Below, piece after piece: positions 41,224-50,077 of a stretch of 64,000 nt of DNA. This DNA comes from Thermogemmatispora aurantia (GTDB lineage: Bacteria; Chloroflexota; Ktedonobacteria; Ktedonobacterales; Ktedonobacteraceae): positions 1 through 64,000 of the forward strand of contig NZ_BKZV01000009.1 of NCBI RefSeq assembly GCF_008974285.1, written 5' to 3'. Each line of letters opens with the position of its first letter. Position 1 is the stretch's first letter. The notes under the pieces were generated by a model. That model searched no databases. It was not told the DNA's origin and was given only the letters and a program-made list of their open reading frames with translations. The translations under genes were made by a program, and so were the position numbers.

Positions 41224-43563
41224 TTATGGGAAGCCGCTGCCATTGCCAGGCATCCCGGGATTCCAGGGGTCATACGGAGACTGCTCGAAGGGTGCCGCCT
41301 TGGGAGTAGGCGTAGCGGGGAAGCCAGTCGGTGGTGGTGAGTAAGGCCAGCCCGGCTGCGGGCCACTGCCTCCTGCTGGCATTGAAGGAAGCGGCTGACT
41401 CCACTCGCTGTTACCGGTGGAGGAGGGAGAGGGCGAGAGCGGCTGGAAGGGCGAGAAGCCCTCGGGACTTGGACCAGCGCCTGGCTGGCGGGCCGGGGGG
41501 AGAGCATTATACATGCCAGCGTGGGTTGGTGTCGGCTGGGCCTGAGCGGTGGCCGTGACTGTACGGAAAGCGCCACTCAGGGACTGCTGACCCTCCACGC
41601 CGTCTTGGACCGTCAGCGCATCGGTGAAGCCCGTCGTCGACAGGTAGCTCTGATCCTCATTCAGCTTGAACGCCTCTACCGAAGCGCGCAAGCGCTCCAC
41701 CAGGCGAGCCAGGCGACCCATAGCCTGGGCGGCCTCGCGTGTCGTCGTACTGCTGCGCTGGGTCGCCTCTGAGACGCTGTGCATAATCTGCACCACAGAG
41801 CTGGATGACTCCAGCTGTTGGTTAGCCATTTGGTTGATCGTTTCGATCTCGTGGGCCTGTTGCTCGATCACCGCAAAGACCGTCTCCAGAGCGCTACCGG
41901 CCTCCTGGGTCAAGCGTGCTCCAGCCTCCGTCTCGCGCTCCGTATCCTGCATAGCCACAGCCACGGCACCGATGTCCTCGCGTACGCTGCGGACAATGCG
42001 CGTCACGTTGCTGGCCTGCTCCTTGGCACGCTCGGCCAGGCGGCGAATATCGGCGGCGACGGCGCCGAAGCCCTTGCCATGCTCACCGGCCATCGCGGCC
42101 TGGATAGCGGCGTCGAGAGCCAGGCGGTTGGTCTGATGAGCGATGCTGGAGATCGCCTCTACGATATTATTGATCTCACGCGAGCGGTCGCCGAGCACCT
42201 GGACCTTCTTAGCAGTCGCTTGCACGTTCTCATGGATGCGGCCCATCCCGGCGACGGCCATCTCCACAGCCTCGCGGCCCCCTTGCGCATCTTTGCGCGC
42301 CTCGACGGCCACGTTGTGCAGCAGCTGAGCACGCTCAGCCACGCGGCGGCTGGCCTCGGCCATCTGCTCGACCTCGACCGCGGCCTCGCTGATCTGGCGG
42401 ATCTGCATGTCGTCCTCTTCCACCAATTGGGTCATGCCATCGATCAGCTGGCTTGTGGTCTGCTCCACCTCGCGGGCCACCGTCTTCACGCGGATCACCA
42501 GATTCCCCAGCTCCTCGACCATGTAGTTAAAGGAGTCCGCGAGCACACCGAGGGCATCAGCTGTCACCTCAGCCTGCACGCGCAGGTCGCCCTCACCGAC
42601 GCCGCTGACCTCGCTCACCAACTTCTCTACCTGGGCCTGCAGGTTATCGCGCTGCGCCTGGGTCTCCTGAATCAAGCGCACGATATTATCGAGCATATTG
42701 TTCATCGAGTTCGCCACGATGTAGATCTCATCGCGGCTGTTGATCTTGACACGGGCTGTCGTATCGCCCTTGCTGATGCGCTTGGTCAGATTGGCGAGCT
42801 GGCGCAAGGGGCGGGTGATGGTCAGGTTAATGATATAGCCAATGGTGATCACCACCATTGCTGTAGCCAGGATGGCGATGACCGTGCCGAGGGTGATCAT
42901 GCCGATCTGGTTAGAGCCGATGGTGGTCACCTCGTTACTGATCGTTTGGGTCGTAGTTACAAGCTGCTGCCAGCTGGTGAGGAGCGAGGCGTACTTGGTG
43001 TTGGCCTGTTCGAGGAGGCTATGGGTTTGGCTGTGCGGGAGATTGGCCTTCAGCGCTGTCAGCTCAGCGTCCTGGGCCTGCTTATAATCCGACCACTGCT
43101 GACTGGCCGTGCGGAAGATCTGGGCCTGATTGGTGGCCAGGCTATTGATATCTCCCGGGAGGCTCCGGCGCACACTGTCCATATTTGGGGACGATCCCAG
43201 CAGGAAATTTTGCTGGTAGGTGCTCAACTCGTTGCCGAAGCTGTGCTCCAGGTCGAGGATCTCCGTCTCGGCAGAGGTGGCCATGCGAGTCATAGCACTA
43301 CTGTTGAGGCCGTAGGGGCCATCGTTGGCATAGAGCGTCGAGTGGTACTCGCCCAGCAGTGCGTTCATGCGTTCGAGATCAGACATGGCCTGCATGGAGG
43401 TCGTCGTCGCCTGGTTGGCTACTTGCATTGCCTGGCCGTGGACGGTCAGCGTGTTCAGAAAGAAGGTTCCCAGCACAATAATCACGATGGCGGGAATAAT
43501 CGCAGCCAGCGCGAAGGCCAGGAAGAGCCGGAGGAAAATAGGCATTCGCGTAATTGCTCTCAT
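41224..43563 (-). CDS. Methyl-accepting chemotaxis protein with tandem HAMP domains
   Basis: The 779-residue receptor has membrane helices near residues 9-35 and 255-280 around a sensor region of about 210 residues. Two HAMP-like segments follow, then a signalling domain with the hairpin tip IAHQTNRLALDAAIQAAMAG and EHGKGFGAVAADIRRLAERA. The last 100 or so residues are a Pro/Gly/Ser tail. No che genes are nearby. The ATG at 43,563 was chosen for the basic residues just before the first helix; an upstream start at 43,659 is possible. Confidence 0.85.
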   Translation of the reverse strand: MRAITRMPIFLRLFLAFALAAIIPAIVIIVLGTFFLNTLTVHGQAMQVANQATTTSMQAMSDLERMNALLGEYHSTLYANDGPYGLNSSAMTRMATSAETEILDLEHSFGNELSTYQQNFLLGSSPNMDSVRRSLPGDINSLATNQAQIFRTASQQWSDYKQAQDAELTALKANLPHSQTHSLLEQANTKYASLLTSWQQLVTTTQTISNEVTTIGSNQIGMITLGTVIAILATAMVVITIGYIINLTITRPLRQLANLTKRISKGDTTARVKINSRDEIYIVANSMNNMLDNIVRLIQETQAQRDNLQAQVEKLVSEVSGVGEGDLRVQAEVTADALGVLADSFNYMVEELGNLVIRVKTVAREVEQTTSQLIDGMTQLVEEDDMQIRQISEAAVEVEQMAEASRRVAERAQLLHNVAVEARKDAQGGREAVEMAVAGMGRIHENVQATAKKVQVLGDRSREINNIVEAISSIAHQTNRLALDAAIQAAMAGEHGKGFGAVAADIRRLAERAKEQASNVTRIVRSVREDIGAVAVAMQDTERETEAGARLTQEAGSALETVFAVIEQQAHEIETINQMANQQLESSSSVVQIMHSVSEATQRSSTTTREAAQAMGRLARLVERLRASVEAFKLNEDQSYLSTTGFTDALTVQDGVEGQQSLSGAFRTVTATAQAQPTPTHAGMYNALPPARQPGAGPSPEGFSPFQPLSPSPSSTGNSEWSQPLPSMPAGGSGPQPGWPYSPPPTGFPATPTPKAAPFEQSPYDPWNPGMPGNGSGFP

Positions 43564-43703
43564 GACAGCTCTCGCCCCCTCTAAGAAGGTACGCAATGAT
43601 CTGTATTGCTTAAAGGAATGGACCTTGCCGTTGCCAGCCTGTTGTTGATGTATGGGCAAACGTCAATGAGACCTGGAACAACCTGACAAAAGACTCCCAA
43701 GGT

Positions 43704-43732
43704 AGTGTACTCCACCCTGGGCGATTTTGAAA
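43704..43732 (-). promoter_or_regulatory. Possible promoter of the chemoreceptor gene
   Basis: On the minus strand TTTCAA and TACACT are 17 bp apart, each matching four of six consensus bases. It lies about 140 nt before the chosen ATG. Confidence 0.35.
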
Positions 43733-43891
43733 CTCTCTTGTGAGAGAGTACCCTCTTTTTCCTAGATGCGTGGCGCGGACAGCTGGGGGTAAGAAGCAAT
43801 AAGGCTCTGCCGCACTGCTCCGCTCCACACCACTCCGCCGGCGGCAGAGGTGGGCGAATCACTGCCTGCGCTACACTGTATTAACGATAGC

Positions 43892-43919
43892 CGAAAAGGG
43901 CGCTTCCAGCAAGCGCCCT
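43892..43919 (-). terminator. Intrinsic terminator downstream of lepB
   Basis: On the minus strand AGGGCGCTT pairs perfectly with AAGCGCCCT across five bases and runs into TTTTCGG. It lies about 310 nt past the lepB stop. Confidence 0.7.
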
Positions 43920-44227
43920 CCCCTCATAGGGTGCTCTCTGAGCTGGCGGCTGCTGGCGGTCTCTCCTTCCTTCTGGCAAGCTCTTGCGCCTCTGGCATCC
44001 GTGTCTCTTTTGCTGATCTATGATGTCATGTTTCTATCTAGCTAACAGCTGGCTAGATTCTTCTCATGCTCGCTGTGGTCTGTCCTGAAGGGAGCAGAGG
44101 AGGGGGGCCAGTTGATCGTCAGGGAAGCAAACGGCAGAGGAGAGCAAGCCCTGCTGCCAGTGGGGGCAGAACTCGCTCACTCCTCTGCCTGCGGGCCTAT
44201 CCTGGCCTGCTGCCTCTTGGGTAGCGA

Positions 44228-44815
44228 TCATTTAATACCGGCGAAAACGCTGCTCTCGTCGGGTAGCAGGCCAAAGTTATTGGCTCCCAGCGGCCAGTAG
44301 ACCAGGGTGGCCTTGCCGACGATATCTTGTTTGGGAACAGTCCCCCATTGACGCGAATCAGAGCTGTCGCCGCGATTATCGCCCATCACAAAGTATTGAT
44401 CAGGGCCGATAACCAGGTTGCGGATCGGCGGGTAGACGGCCAGGCTGGCTGGGTCGTCGGGATTGGTATACGGTTCATGCAGGGTGACCCCATCGACAAT
44501 GACCGTTTGGCCGATGACGGTGATGGTGTCACCGGGAACAGCAATAATGCGCTTCACATAGTCTACACTCGGGTCGCGTGGATAGTGGAAGACAATAATA
44601 TCACCGCGCTGTGGCGGATGAAAAAGGTAAGCGAGCCGATCGACAAGGATATATTCCTGGTTGTGCAGCGTCGGCTCCATGCTTGGCCCATCGATATAGT
44701 AATGCTGGACTGTCAGGCGTACCACGAGGAGCAACAGTAGCGTCAATGCCACCGTTTCCAGGATGTCACGCAGGAGCCGGTGGCCCCTCTCCTCTTTCTC
44801 TGGTTTCGCGCTCAA
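44228..44815 (-). CDS. lepB: Signal peptidase I
   Basis: It removes signal peptides at the outer face of the membrane. The 195-residue protein has one N-terminal membrane helix (about 20-37), the catalytic serine in GPSMEPTL (Ser45) and the lysine in DYVKRIIAVPGD (Lys88). The C-terminal box is YFVMGDNRGDSSDSRQWG. Length and single membrane helix fit Gram-positive type enzymes. Confidence 0.95.
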   Translation of the reverse strand: MSAKPEKEERGHRLLRDILETVALTLLLLLVVRLTVQHYYIDGPSMEPTLHNQEYILVDRLAYLFHPPQRGDIIVFHYPRDPSVDYVKRIIAVPGDTITVIGQTVIVDGVTLHEPYTNPDDPASLAVYPPIRNLVIGPDQYFVMGDNRGDSSDSRQWGTVPKQDIVGKATLVYWPLGANNFGLLPDESSVFAGIK

Positions 44816-44964
44816 AACCCTTGCCTTGCCTCCTATTCTATCTTAGGGTCAGTGCTCGACGGTCTCTTGGAAGAAGCATTGCCGATGGAGGCCCCTTCTT
44901 CCTTAGCCCGCTCATAAAGAGCGATCTCTAGCGGCGGTGTTGGCATGTCGACAGCTGAGCTTAC

Positions 44965-45849
44965 TTACTCGGCAGCCGGCTCTGGAAGCGTGAATGGAGG
45001 CGGTGTCTGATGGCTGCGAGCCGCCGCTGCTTCTTGCAAACGCCTCACGCTCTCAGCCGGAACAGGGTGGCCCCCCAAGGGCGTCGGATGGATACCAGGA
45101 CCATGATAGTCGCTGCCGCCCGTGGGGATGAGGTCGAACTGGCGCGCCAGGGAGAGCAGCAGCGTCTCCTGCTCAGCGGTATAAGGACCATAGTAGACCT
45201 CCAAGCCCACCAGTCCCAGGGCACATAGCTCAGGGAGCCACTGCCGCAGAATCTCAGGGCCTGGTAATTCCAGAGGGTGGGCGATCACTGGCAGGCCCCT
45301 GGCGCTAACAATGAGACGCACCGCGTCCTGGGGCGAGAGCTTGTAACGCGGTACGTAGGCTGGGCACCCTTTGTTCAGGTAGCGCGCAAAGGCCTCCTCG
45401 ATGCTCTGCGCATAGCCGGCCTCGACCAGGGCCTGAGCCACATGAGGCCGTCCCACTGCTCCCTGAGCCAGCTCGCGCACGCGCTCCCACCTGATGGCGA
45501 TGCCCTGCTCGTTGAGCAGCTCGACCATCCGCTGGCCGCGGCGCTGACGTGCGTCGCGCAGTGTACGCAGAGCCTGCTGAAAAGCCTCCTGCTGGTAGTG
45601 TAGAAAATAGCCAAGCATGTGCACTTCGCCAGCGGAGGTCTCGGTGTTGATCTCGATGCCTGGGATAAAATCGATGCCTAGCCGAGTGGCGGCCTCAGCG
45701 GCCTCCGCTACTCCTTCGGTGCTGTCGTGATCGGTAAGGGCCAGCACACGCACCCCCGCCTCGTAGGCTTTCTGGACCAGAATCTGCGGCGCATAGAGGC
45801 CGTCCGAGGCGGTCGAGTGCGTGTGCAGATCAATGGCGTAATCGGTCAT
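44965..45849 (-). CDS. PHP-domain phosphoesterase
   Basis: The metal-binding PHP motifs are DLHTHSTASDG, ALTDHDSTEG, PGIEINTE, VIAHPLELPG and TGGSDYHGPG. The 294-residue layout resembles YciV/RNase AM-type enzymes that hydrolyse nucleoside 3',5'-bisphosphates or trim RNA 5' ends. The precise substrate is inferred only. It sits 143 nt downstream of RNase Y in the same direction, which would suit an RNA-related role. Confidence 0.85.
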   Translation of the reverse strand: MTDYAIDLHTHSTASDGLYAPQILVQKAYEAGVRVLALTDHDSTEGVAEAAEAATRLGIDFIPGIEINTETSAGEVHMLGYFLHYQQEAFQQALRTLRDARQRRGQRMVELLNEQGIAIRWERVRELAQGAVGRPHVAQALVEAGYAQSIEEAFARYLNKGCPAYVPRYKLSPQDAVRLIVSARGLPVIAHPLELPGPEILRQWLPELCALGLVGLEVYYGPYTAEQETLLLSLARQFDLIPTGGSDYHGPGIHPTPLGGHPVPAESVRRLQEAAAARSHQTPPPFTLPEPAAE

Positions 45850-45992
45850 ATCTCCTCCAGCCTGATTGACCCGGCGTGATCGATGGGATGGATTGAGGCA
45901 GTGAGCGGGCTATGGCTGTGATTTCGCCCACTGCTGGCCACATCAGGCGCGTTCCTTTCTCCTGTCTCCTGGTTCTGCGCGAGCCAGGCCTC

Positions 45993-47558
45993 TTACCTGG
46001 CATAGTCAACGGCGCGCGTCTCGCGCACCACACAGACCTTGATCTGGCCGGGGTAGTCAAGGCTCTCCTCGATCTTGTGGGCGATCTCGCTGGCCAGGCG
46101 ATTGGCGCCGTACTCATCGATCTCATCGGGCTTGACGATGATCCGCACCTCGCGCCCAGCCTGAATGGCAAAGGACTTCTCGACGCCGGGGAAAGAGTTG
46201 GCGATGCTCTCCAGGGCTTCGAGGCGCTTGAGATAGAGATCGATAGTCTCGCGCCGCGCCCCAGGCCGGGCAGCAGAGATGGCATCGGCGGCCTGGACGA
46301 TGGCGGCCTCCAGGCTCTGCGGTTCCATCTCGCTGGCGTGATGGGCTACCATCGCATGAATAATCTTGGGCGACTTGCCAAAACGACGCGCAATCTCGCC
46401 GCCAACGACGGCATGTGGCCCCTCGACCTCCTGATCAATGGCCTTGCCGATGTCATGCAGCAAGGCGGCGGTCTTGCAGACGTTCACATCGGCTCCCAGC
46501 TCATGGGCGATGGTGCCCGCGAGAATAGCAACTTCGACAGAGTGAGCCAGCACATTCTGACCGTAACTGGTGCGGAAATGGAGCCGCCCCAGGATCTTGA
46601 GCAGCTCGGGCTGCAGGCCGTGGACATTGGCCTCCATCGCCGCCCGCTCTCCGGCCTCACGGATGATGCTGTCGACCTCCTGCTGGGCCTTGGCTACCAC
46701 GTCTTCAATGCGCGTGGGGTGGATACGCCCATCAAGAATCAAGCGGTTGAGGGCCAGACGCGCCACTTCGCGACGCACTGGGTCAAAACCCGAAAGAATG
46801 ACCGCTTCCGGTGTGTCGTCGATGATGAGGTCAACACCGGTCGCGGCCTCCAATGCACGAATATTGCGACCTTCCCGCCCAATGATGCGACCTTTCATCT
46901 CCTCATTGGGCAGGGGGACGACTGAGACGACAGCCTCAGAGACCTGGTCGGAGGCGCAGCGCTGGATAGCCAGCGTGATGATCTCACGCGCCCTCGCCTC
47001 AGCCTGCTCACGCGCTTCCTCCTCGATGATGCGCGCCCGCCGCGAGGCTTCGGTCCGGACCAGGGCCTCCATGCGACTCAAGAGCAGCTCGCGCGCCTCC
47101 TCTTCGCTCAGGTGGGAGATGCGTTCTAGCTCGGTCTGCTGCTGGCGCTTCAGCTCTTCGACTTCCTGACGCAGCTCCTCAACAGCCCGCTCGCGTGCCT
47201 GTAGCCGACGCTCACGTTGCTCCAGGGCTTCGATCTTCCGCTCCAGGCTCTCTTCCTTCTGCTGCAGTCGACGCTCTTGACGCTGCAGCTCAGCACGCCG
47301 CTCAGCGTTTTCTCTCTCAATAGTGGCACGGAAGCGCGCTGTCTCTTCACGCGCCTCATGCAGAGCCTCACGCTGTTGCTGCTGCATTTCCAGAAGAAGA
47401 CGCTCGCTGGCCTCTTTTTCAAGACGGAGACGCTCCTCAAACTTGCTTTTATTTCGGGCCTCCCCTAAGCGGTATCCGATGACAAGTGCGATCCCGGCTC
47501 CAAGGAGCGCCGCCAGGATAATGCCCGCTGCGAGGATGGCGATGATGGTCGGCGTCAC
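45993..47558 (-). CDS. rny: Ribonuclease Y
   Basis: RNase Y starts mRNA decay at the membrane. The 521-residue protein has an N-terminal membrane helix (about 4-28), a long Glu/Arg coiled coil (about 30-195), a KH domain with GRIIGREGRNIRALEAATGV, and an HD domain with AALLHDIGKAIDQEVEGPHA. It begins at GTG with GGAGG upstream. Tandem promoters lie 100-170 nt before it. Confidence 0.96.
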   Translation of the reverse strand: MTPTIIAILAAGIILAALLGAGIALVIGYRLGEARNKSKFEERLRLEKEASERLLLEMQQQQREALHEAREETARFRATIERENAERRAELQRQERRLQQKEESLERKIEALEQRERRLQARERAVEELRQEVEELKRQQQTELERISHLSEEEARELLLSRMEALVRTEASRRARIIEEEAREQAEARAREIITLAIQRCASDQVSEAVVSVVPLPNEEMKGRIIGREGRNIRALEAATGVDLIIDDTPEAVILSGFDPVRREVARLALNRLILDGRIHPTRIEDVVAKAQQEVDSIIREAGERAAMEANVHGLQPELLKILGRLHFRTSYGQNVLAHSVEVAILAGTIAHELGADVNVCKTAALLHDIGKAIDQEVEGPHAVVGGEIARRFGKSPKIIHAMVAHHASEMEPQSLEAAIVQAADAISAARPGARRETIDLYLKRLEALESIANSFPGVEKSFAIQAGREVRIIVKPDEIDEYGANRLASEIAHKIEESLDYPGQIKVCVVRETRAVDYAR

Positions 47559-47665
47559 GTTAGCCTACCTCCAGAGTGATAAAAGGGCAAACAGACCCGC
47601 CCGCCGAGCTTGTGATGACCGAGTGCTGTGTTCCATCGTATCGAGAGACGGTATATGCTAAGTAT

Positions 47666-47693
47666 ACTATATAGAAGGCGTATAGTACGCCAA
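47666..47693 (-). promoter_or_regulatory. Second rny promoter (P2)
   Basis: On the minus strand TTGGCG and TATAGT are 16 bp apart. The -35 box overlaps the perfect palindrome GGCGTA-TAG-TACGCC (47,677-47,691), which could be an operator. Confidence 0.5.
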
Positions 47694-47697
47694 GCAT

Positions 47698-47726
47698 ACT
47701 ATATAAGAGCGTTGAGGGGCTGTCAA
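47698..47726 (-). promoter_or_regulatory. Main rny promoter (P1)
   Basis: On the minus strand a perfect TTGACA and TATAGT are separated by 17 bp. GAGCGTT (47,707-47,713) and AACGCTC (47,728-47,734) form an inverted repeat that spans the -35 box. Confidence 0.8.
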
Positions 47727-47815
47727 GAACGCTCAATTGAGAAGATCGATTGTTTCTCTAGCAGGTTCGCAGCCTTTTCTAGTTTGCTGCAATCAATCTC
47801 TACGGGAGTCACATC

Positions 47816-48286
47816 ATGACACAGCAACCAGCGGAGTCCACTGCTCCCCTGCGTCCCACGCCCGTTGTCACCAGCTTCCTCCTGCGTTTCGACCAGCCTG
47901 GGGGCCCCCAGCTGCTGATCGTCCAGCGCAGCCAGCGGGTTGGCAGCTATCAAGGACGTTGGGCCGGCATCAGCGGCTTTATCGAACCGGGGGTCAGTCC
48001 CGAGGAGCAGGCCTACACGGAGATCCGCGAAGAGACTGGTTTAGGGCCGCAGCAGGTGCGCCTGCTCAAACGTGGCGCGGTTGTTGAGCATCGTGATCAG
48101 GAGCTGGGCCGCCATTGGATTATTCACCCCTTCCTCTTTGAGGTCTTGGCCCCCGAGGCTATTCGGACCGATTGGGAGGCAGTGACCATGCGCTGGATTC
48201 CTCCGGCTGAGCTGGAGCGCTATCAGACGGTGCCCCTGCTCAAAGAAGCCTACGAATCGGCGCAGCGAGGTGAGAGCCAGCCCTGA
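47816..48286 (+). CDS. NUDIX hydrolase with variant Nudix box
   Basis: These enzymes cleave nucleoside diphosphates linked to another group. The box is GFIEPGVSPEEQAYTEIREE then TGL. The catalytic Glu residues near the end (E, REE) are kept, but the usual seventh-position Glu is Val and the usual Arg before the first Glu is Thr. The 156-residue protein is single-domain. Substrate cannot be inferred. It is divergent from rny. Confidence 0.85.
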   Translation: MTQQPAESTAPLRPTPVVTSFLLRFDQPGGPQLLIVQRSQRVGSYQGRWAGISGFIEPGVSPEEQAYTEIREETGLGPQQVRLLKRGAVVEHRDQELGRHWIIHPFLFEVLAPEAIRTDWEAVTMRWIPPAELERYQTVPLLKEAYESAQRGESQP

Positions 48287-48340
48287 GCAGAGCTGAGGGC
48301 TGGCCCGCCGTGGCGACCCACGATGCGCTATGTGGGGCGC

Positions 48341-49906
48341 TCAGGTAGGCTGGAGCAGTCGCAGGCGAGCGGCGGGGATCTGTGGCAGCAGATCTGAGGC
48401 CAGCAGACCAGCGTCGCCGCAGTGCTGACTGACCAGCTTGGAGGCGGCCACATGTAGGTAGACGGCCAGGCTGGCAGCGTCAAAGGGGGTGAGGCGTTGC
48501 GCCAGGTAGCCCGCGATCATACCTGCCAGGACATCGCCCGTACCGGCGCTGGCAAGGGCCGGGTTGCTTTCCCAGTTGATGCGCAGCCGTCCCGCTGGTT
48601 CGCTGATCAGCGTACAGGCCCCCTTGAGGACAAGGATGACGTTCCAGGCCTGGGCGCAATGGCGTGCCACCTGCAGCCGATCGATACCACCGCCCGAGAC
48701 CCTGCCTTCTCCCAGCAAGCGGCTCATCTCGCCTGGGTGAGGGGTGATAACGGTGCCCGGCGGCAGCCGTTGCCACCAGTTTTCAACGTCGGCCAGGTTA
48801 TTGAGGCCGTCGGCATCGATGACTAGCGCCGGGCGCTCGTCCTCGGGCAGGTTGCGCAGGGCGTCGAGCAAGGCCAGGATGGCGCTGCGCGTGGCTGGTG
48901 CTCGACCAAGGCCTGGACCAATCAGCAGCACCCGGTAGCCGCTCAGGTGCTCTAAGAGCGTCCGAGCCTGCTCCTGGCCGCGTTGTTCGCTCGACTCGCC
49001 AGCTGGCAGCAGAACGTAGGTGGCCTCGTGCAGCGAGGAGGCGTAGATGGGCAGCAGATCGGGCGTAACGGCCAGCGTGACTAAGCCAGCTCCGACCCGC
49101 AGGACGGCGCTGCCGGCCAGATAGGCCGAGCCTGGATAGGGGGGCGAGCCGCAGAAGAGCATGACCCGTCCAAAGGTGCCTTTGTTGCTTTCTAGAGGAC
49201 GTGGCGGCAGCAGCGTCCGTGCCAGTGTGGCATCCAGCATCTCATCGCTGAGGTCGCGCTCCAGCTCCTCGGGCAGGCCAATACTGCCAACGAACAGCTC
49301 GCCAAGGTAGGCGCGAGCGGGAAAGAAGAAAAAGCCCTGTTTGGGACAGGCCAGGGTGATGGTGAGGTCGGCGCGGATGCTGCCGGGATCGACTTCGCCA
49401 GTGTCGGCGTTGACGCCGGTCGGCAGATCGATTGCCACAACGAGCAGCTCGCCGGGACGGCGGGCTCGCTCCTGCTCAACGCGGGCCAGAAGAGCGCGCA
49501 TGTCCTCGGGCAGGGGACGCGAGCGCCCGGTGCCCAGCAAGGCATCGACGACATAGCCGACACGCTGGAGCAGGGCATTTAGCTCTTCCTCCACCTGCTC
49601 TGCTGCCACTTCACGGCCCTCGCGTATCAGCCGCCGCTCCTTCCAGCGGTAGAGATTGATGCGCGCTCCCTCGGCCTCCAGGTGCCGGGCCATGACCTGG
49701 CCATCGCCGCCGTTGTTACCAGGACCAATCAGAAAGAGTAACTCGCACTCGCTCAGCGCACGCCGCTGTCGCTCACGAATATAGCGGGCCAGCAGCTCGG
49801 CGGCGCTGCGACCGGCGTTCTCCATTAAGATGGAGGTGTTCAGCCCGTATTCTTGATCCGCCCGCATCTCCAGTTCGCGCATGCGGGCAACGTCAACGAT
49901 ATGCAT
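48341..49906 (-). CDS. nnr: Bifunctional NAD(P)HX epimerase/dehydratase
   Basis: This enzyme repairs hydrated NADH and NADPH. The N-terminal YjeF domain has ENAGRSAAELL, IGPGNNGGDGQVMARHL and VDALLGTG. The C-terminal ribokinase-like dehydratase has KGTFGRVMLFCGSPPYPGSA, VITPHPGEMSRLL and ALASAGTGDVLAGMIAGYLA. At 521 residues both domains are complete. The ATG has GGAGAGGAG upstream and its promoter is close by. Confidence 0.95.
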   Translation of the reverse strand: MHIVDVARMRELEMRADQEYGLNTSILMENAGRSAAELLARYIRERQRRALSECELLFLIGPGNNGGDGQVMARHLEAEGARINLYRWKERRLIREGREVAAEQVEEELNALLQRVGYVVDALLGTGRSRPLPEDMRALLARVEQERARRPGELLVVAIDLPTGVNADTGEVDPGSIRADLTITLACPKQGFFFFPARAYLGELFVGSIGLPEELERDLSDEMLDATLARTLLPPRPLESNKGTFGRVMLFCGSPPYPGSAYLAGSAVLRVGAGLVTLAVTPDLLPIYASSLHEATYVLLPAGESSEQRGQEQARTLLEHLSGYRVLLIGPGLGRAPATRSAILALLDALRNLPEDERPALVIDADGLNNLADVENWWQRLPPGTVITPHPGEMSRLLGEGRVSGGGIDRLQVARHCAQAWNVILVLKGACTLISEPAGRLRINWESNPALASAGTGDVLAGMIAGYLAQRLTPFDAASLAVYLHVAASKLVSQHCGDAGLLASDLLPQIPAARLRLLQPT

Positions 49907-49935
49907 AGTTCTCCTCTCCCTGCTTTCTGTTCTTT

Positions 49936-49964
49936 ATTCTACATGGTGGCACTGGCCCTGTCAC
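49936..49964 (-). promoter_or_regulatory. Promoter of nnr
   Basis: On the minus strand GTGACA and TAGAAT are 17 bp apart. The transcription start would be near 49,929, giving a leader of about 23 nt. Confidence 0.6.
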
Positions 49965-50041
49965 GCCAACTCAGGGGGCTTCCTTGTGAGGATAGGCCGG
50001 CAAGGCAGAGAGAGACAGCTAATAATACGACTCAAAGAGGC

Positions 50042-50070
50042 GCGACAAAGGCCACCTGACCTGCTATACT
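50042..50070 (+). promoter_or_regulatory. Promoter abutting the methyltransferase start
   Basis: GCGACA and TATACT are 17 bp apart, with TGC before the -10 box. The first ATG is only 8 nt past the -10 box, so the mRNA would be leaderless if that ATG is used. Confidence 0.5.
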
Positions 50071-50077
50071 CCACTCC

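Larger units (their letters stand above)
43564..44227. other. Spacer between lepB and the chemoreceptor gene
   Basis: No gene is supported. It holds a minus-strand terminator for lepB (43,892-43,919), a possible chemoreceptor promoter (43,704-43,732), and a perfect stem ATCTAGC/GCTAGAT at 44,036-44,058. I looked for a cyclic-di-GMP riboswitch upstream of the receptor and found none. Confidence 0.6.

Noticed and set aside
41818..43584. A 588-codon open frame on the plus strand opposite the chemoreceptor
   Set aside because: It is antisense to a gene with clear chemoreceptor domains, has no known motif and reflects the GC-rich codon use of the real gene.
43564..43760. A cyclic-di-GMP riboswitch before the chemoreceptor
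   Set aside because: The conserved core sequences of the known classes are absent; only a weak promoter and a short stem are seen.
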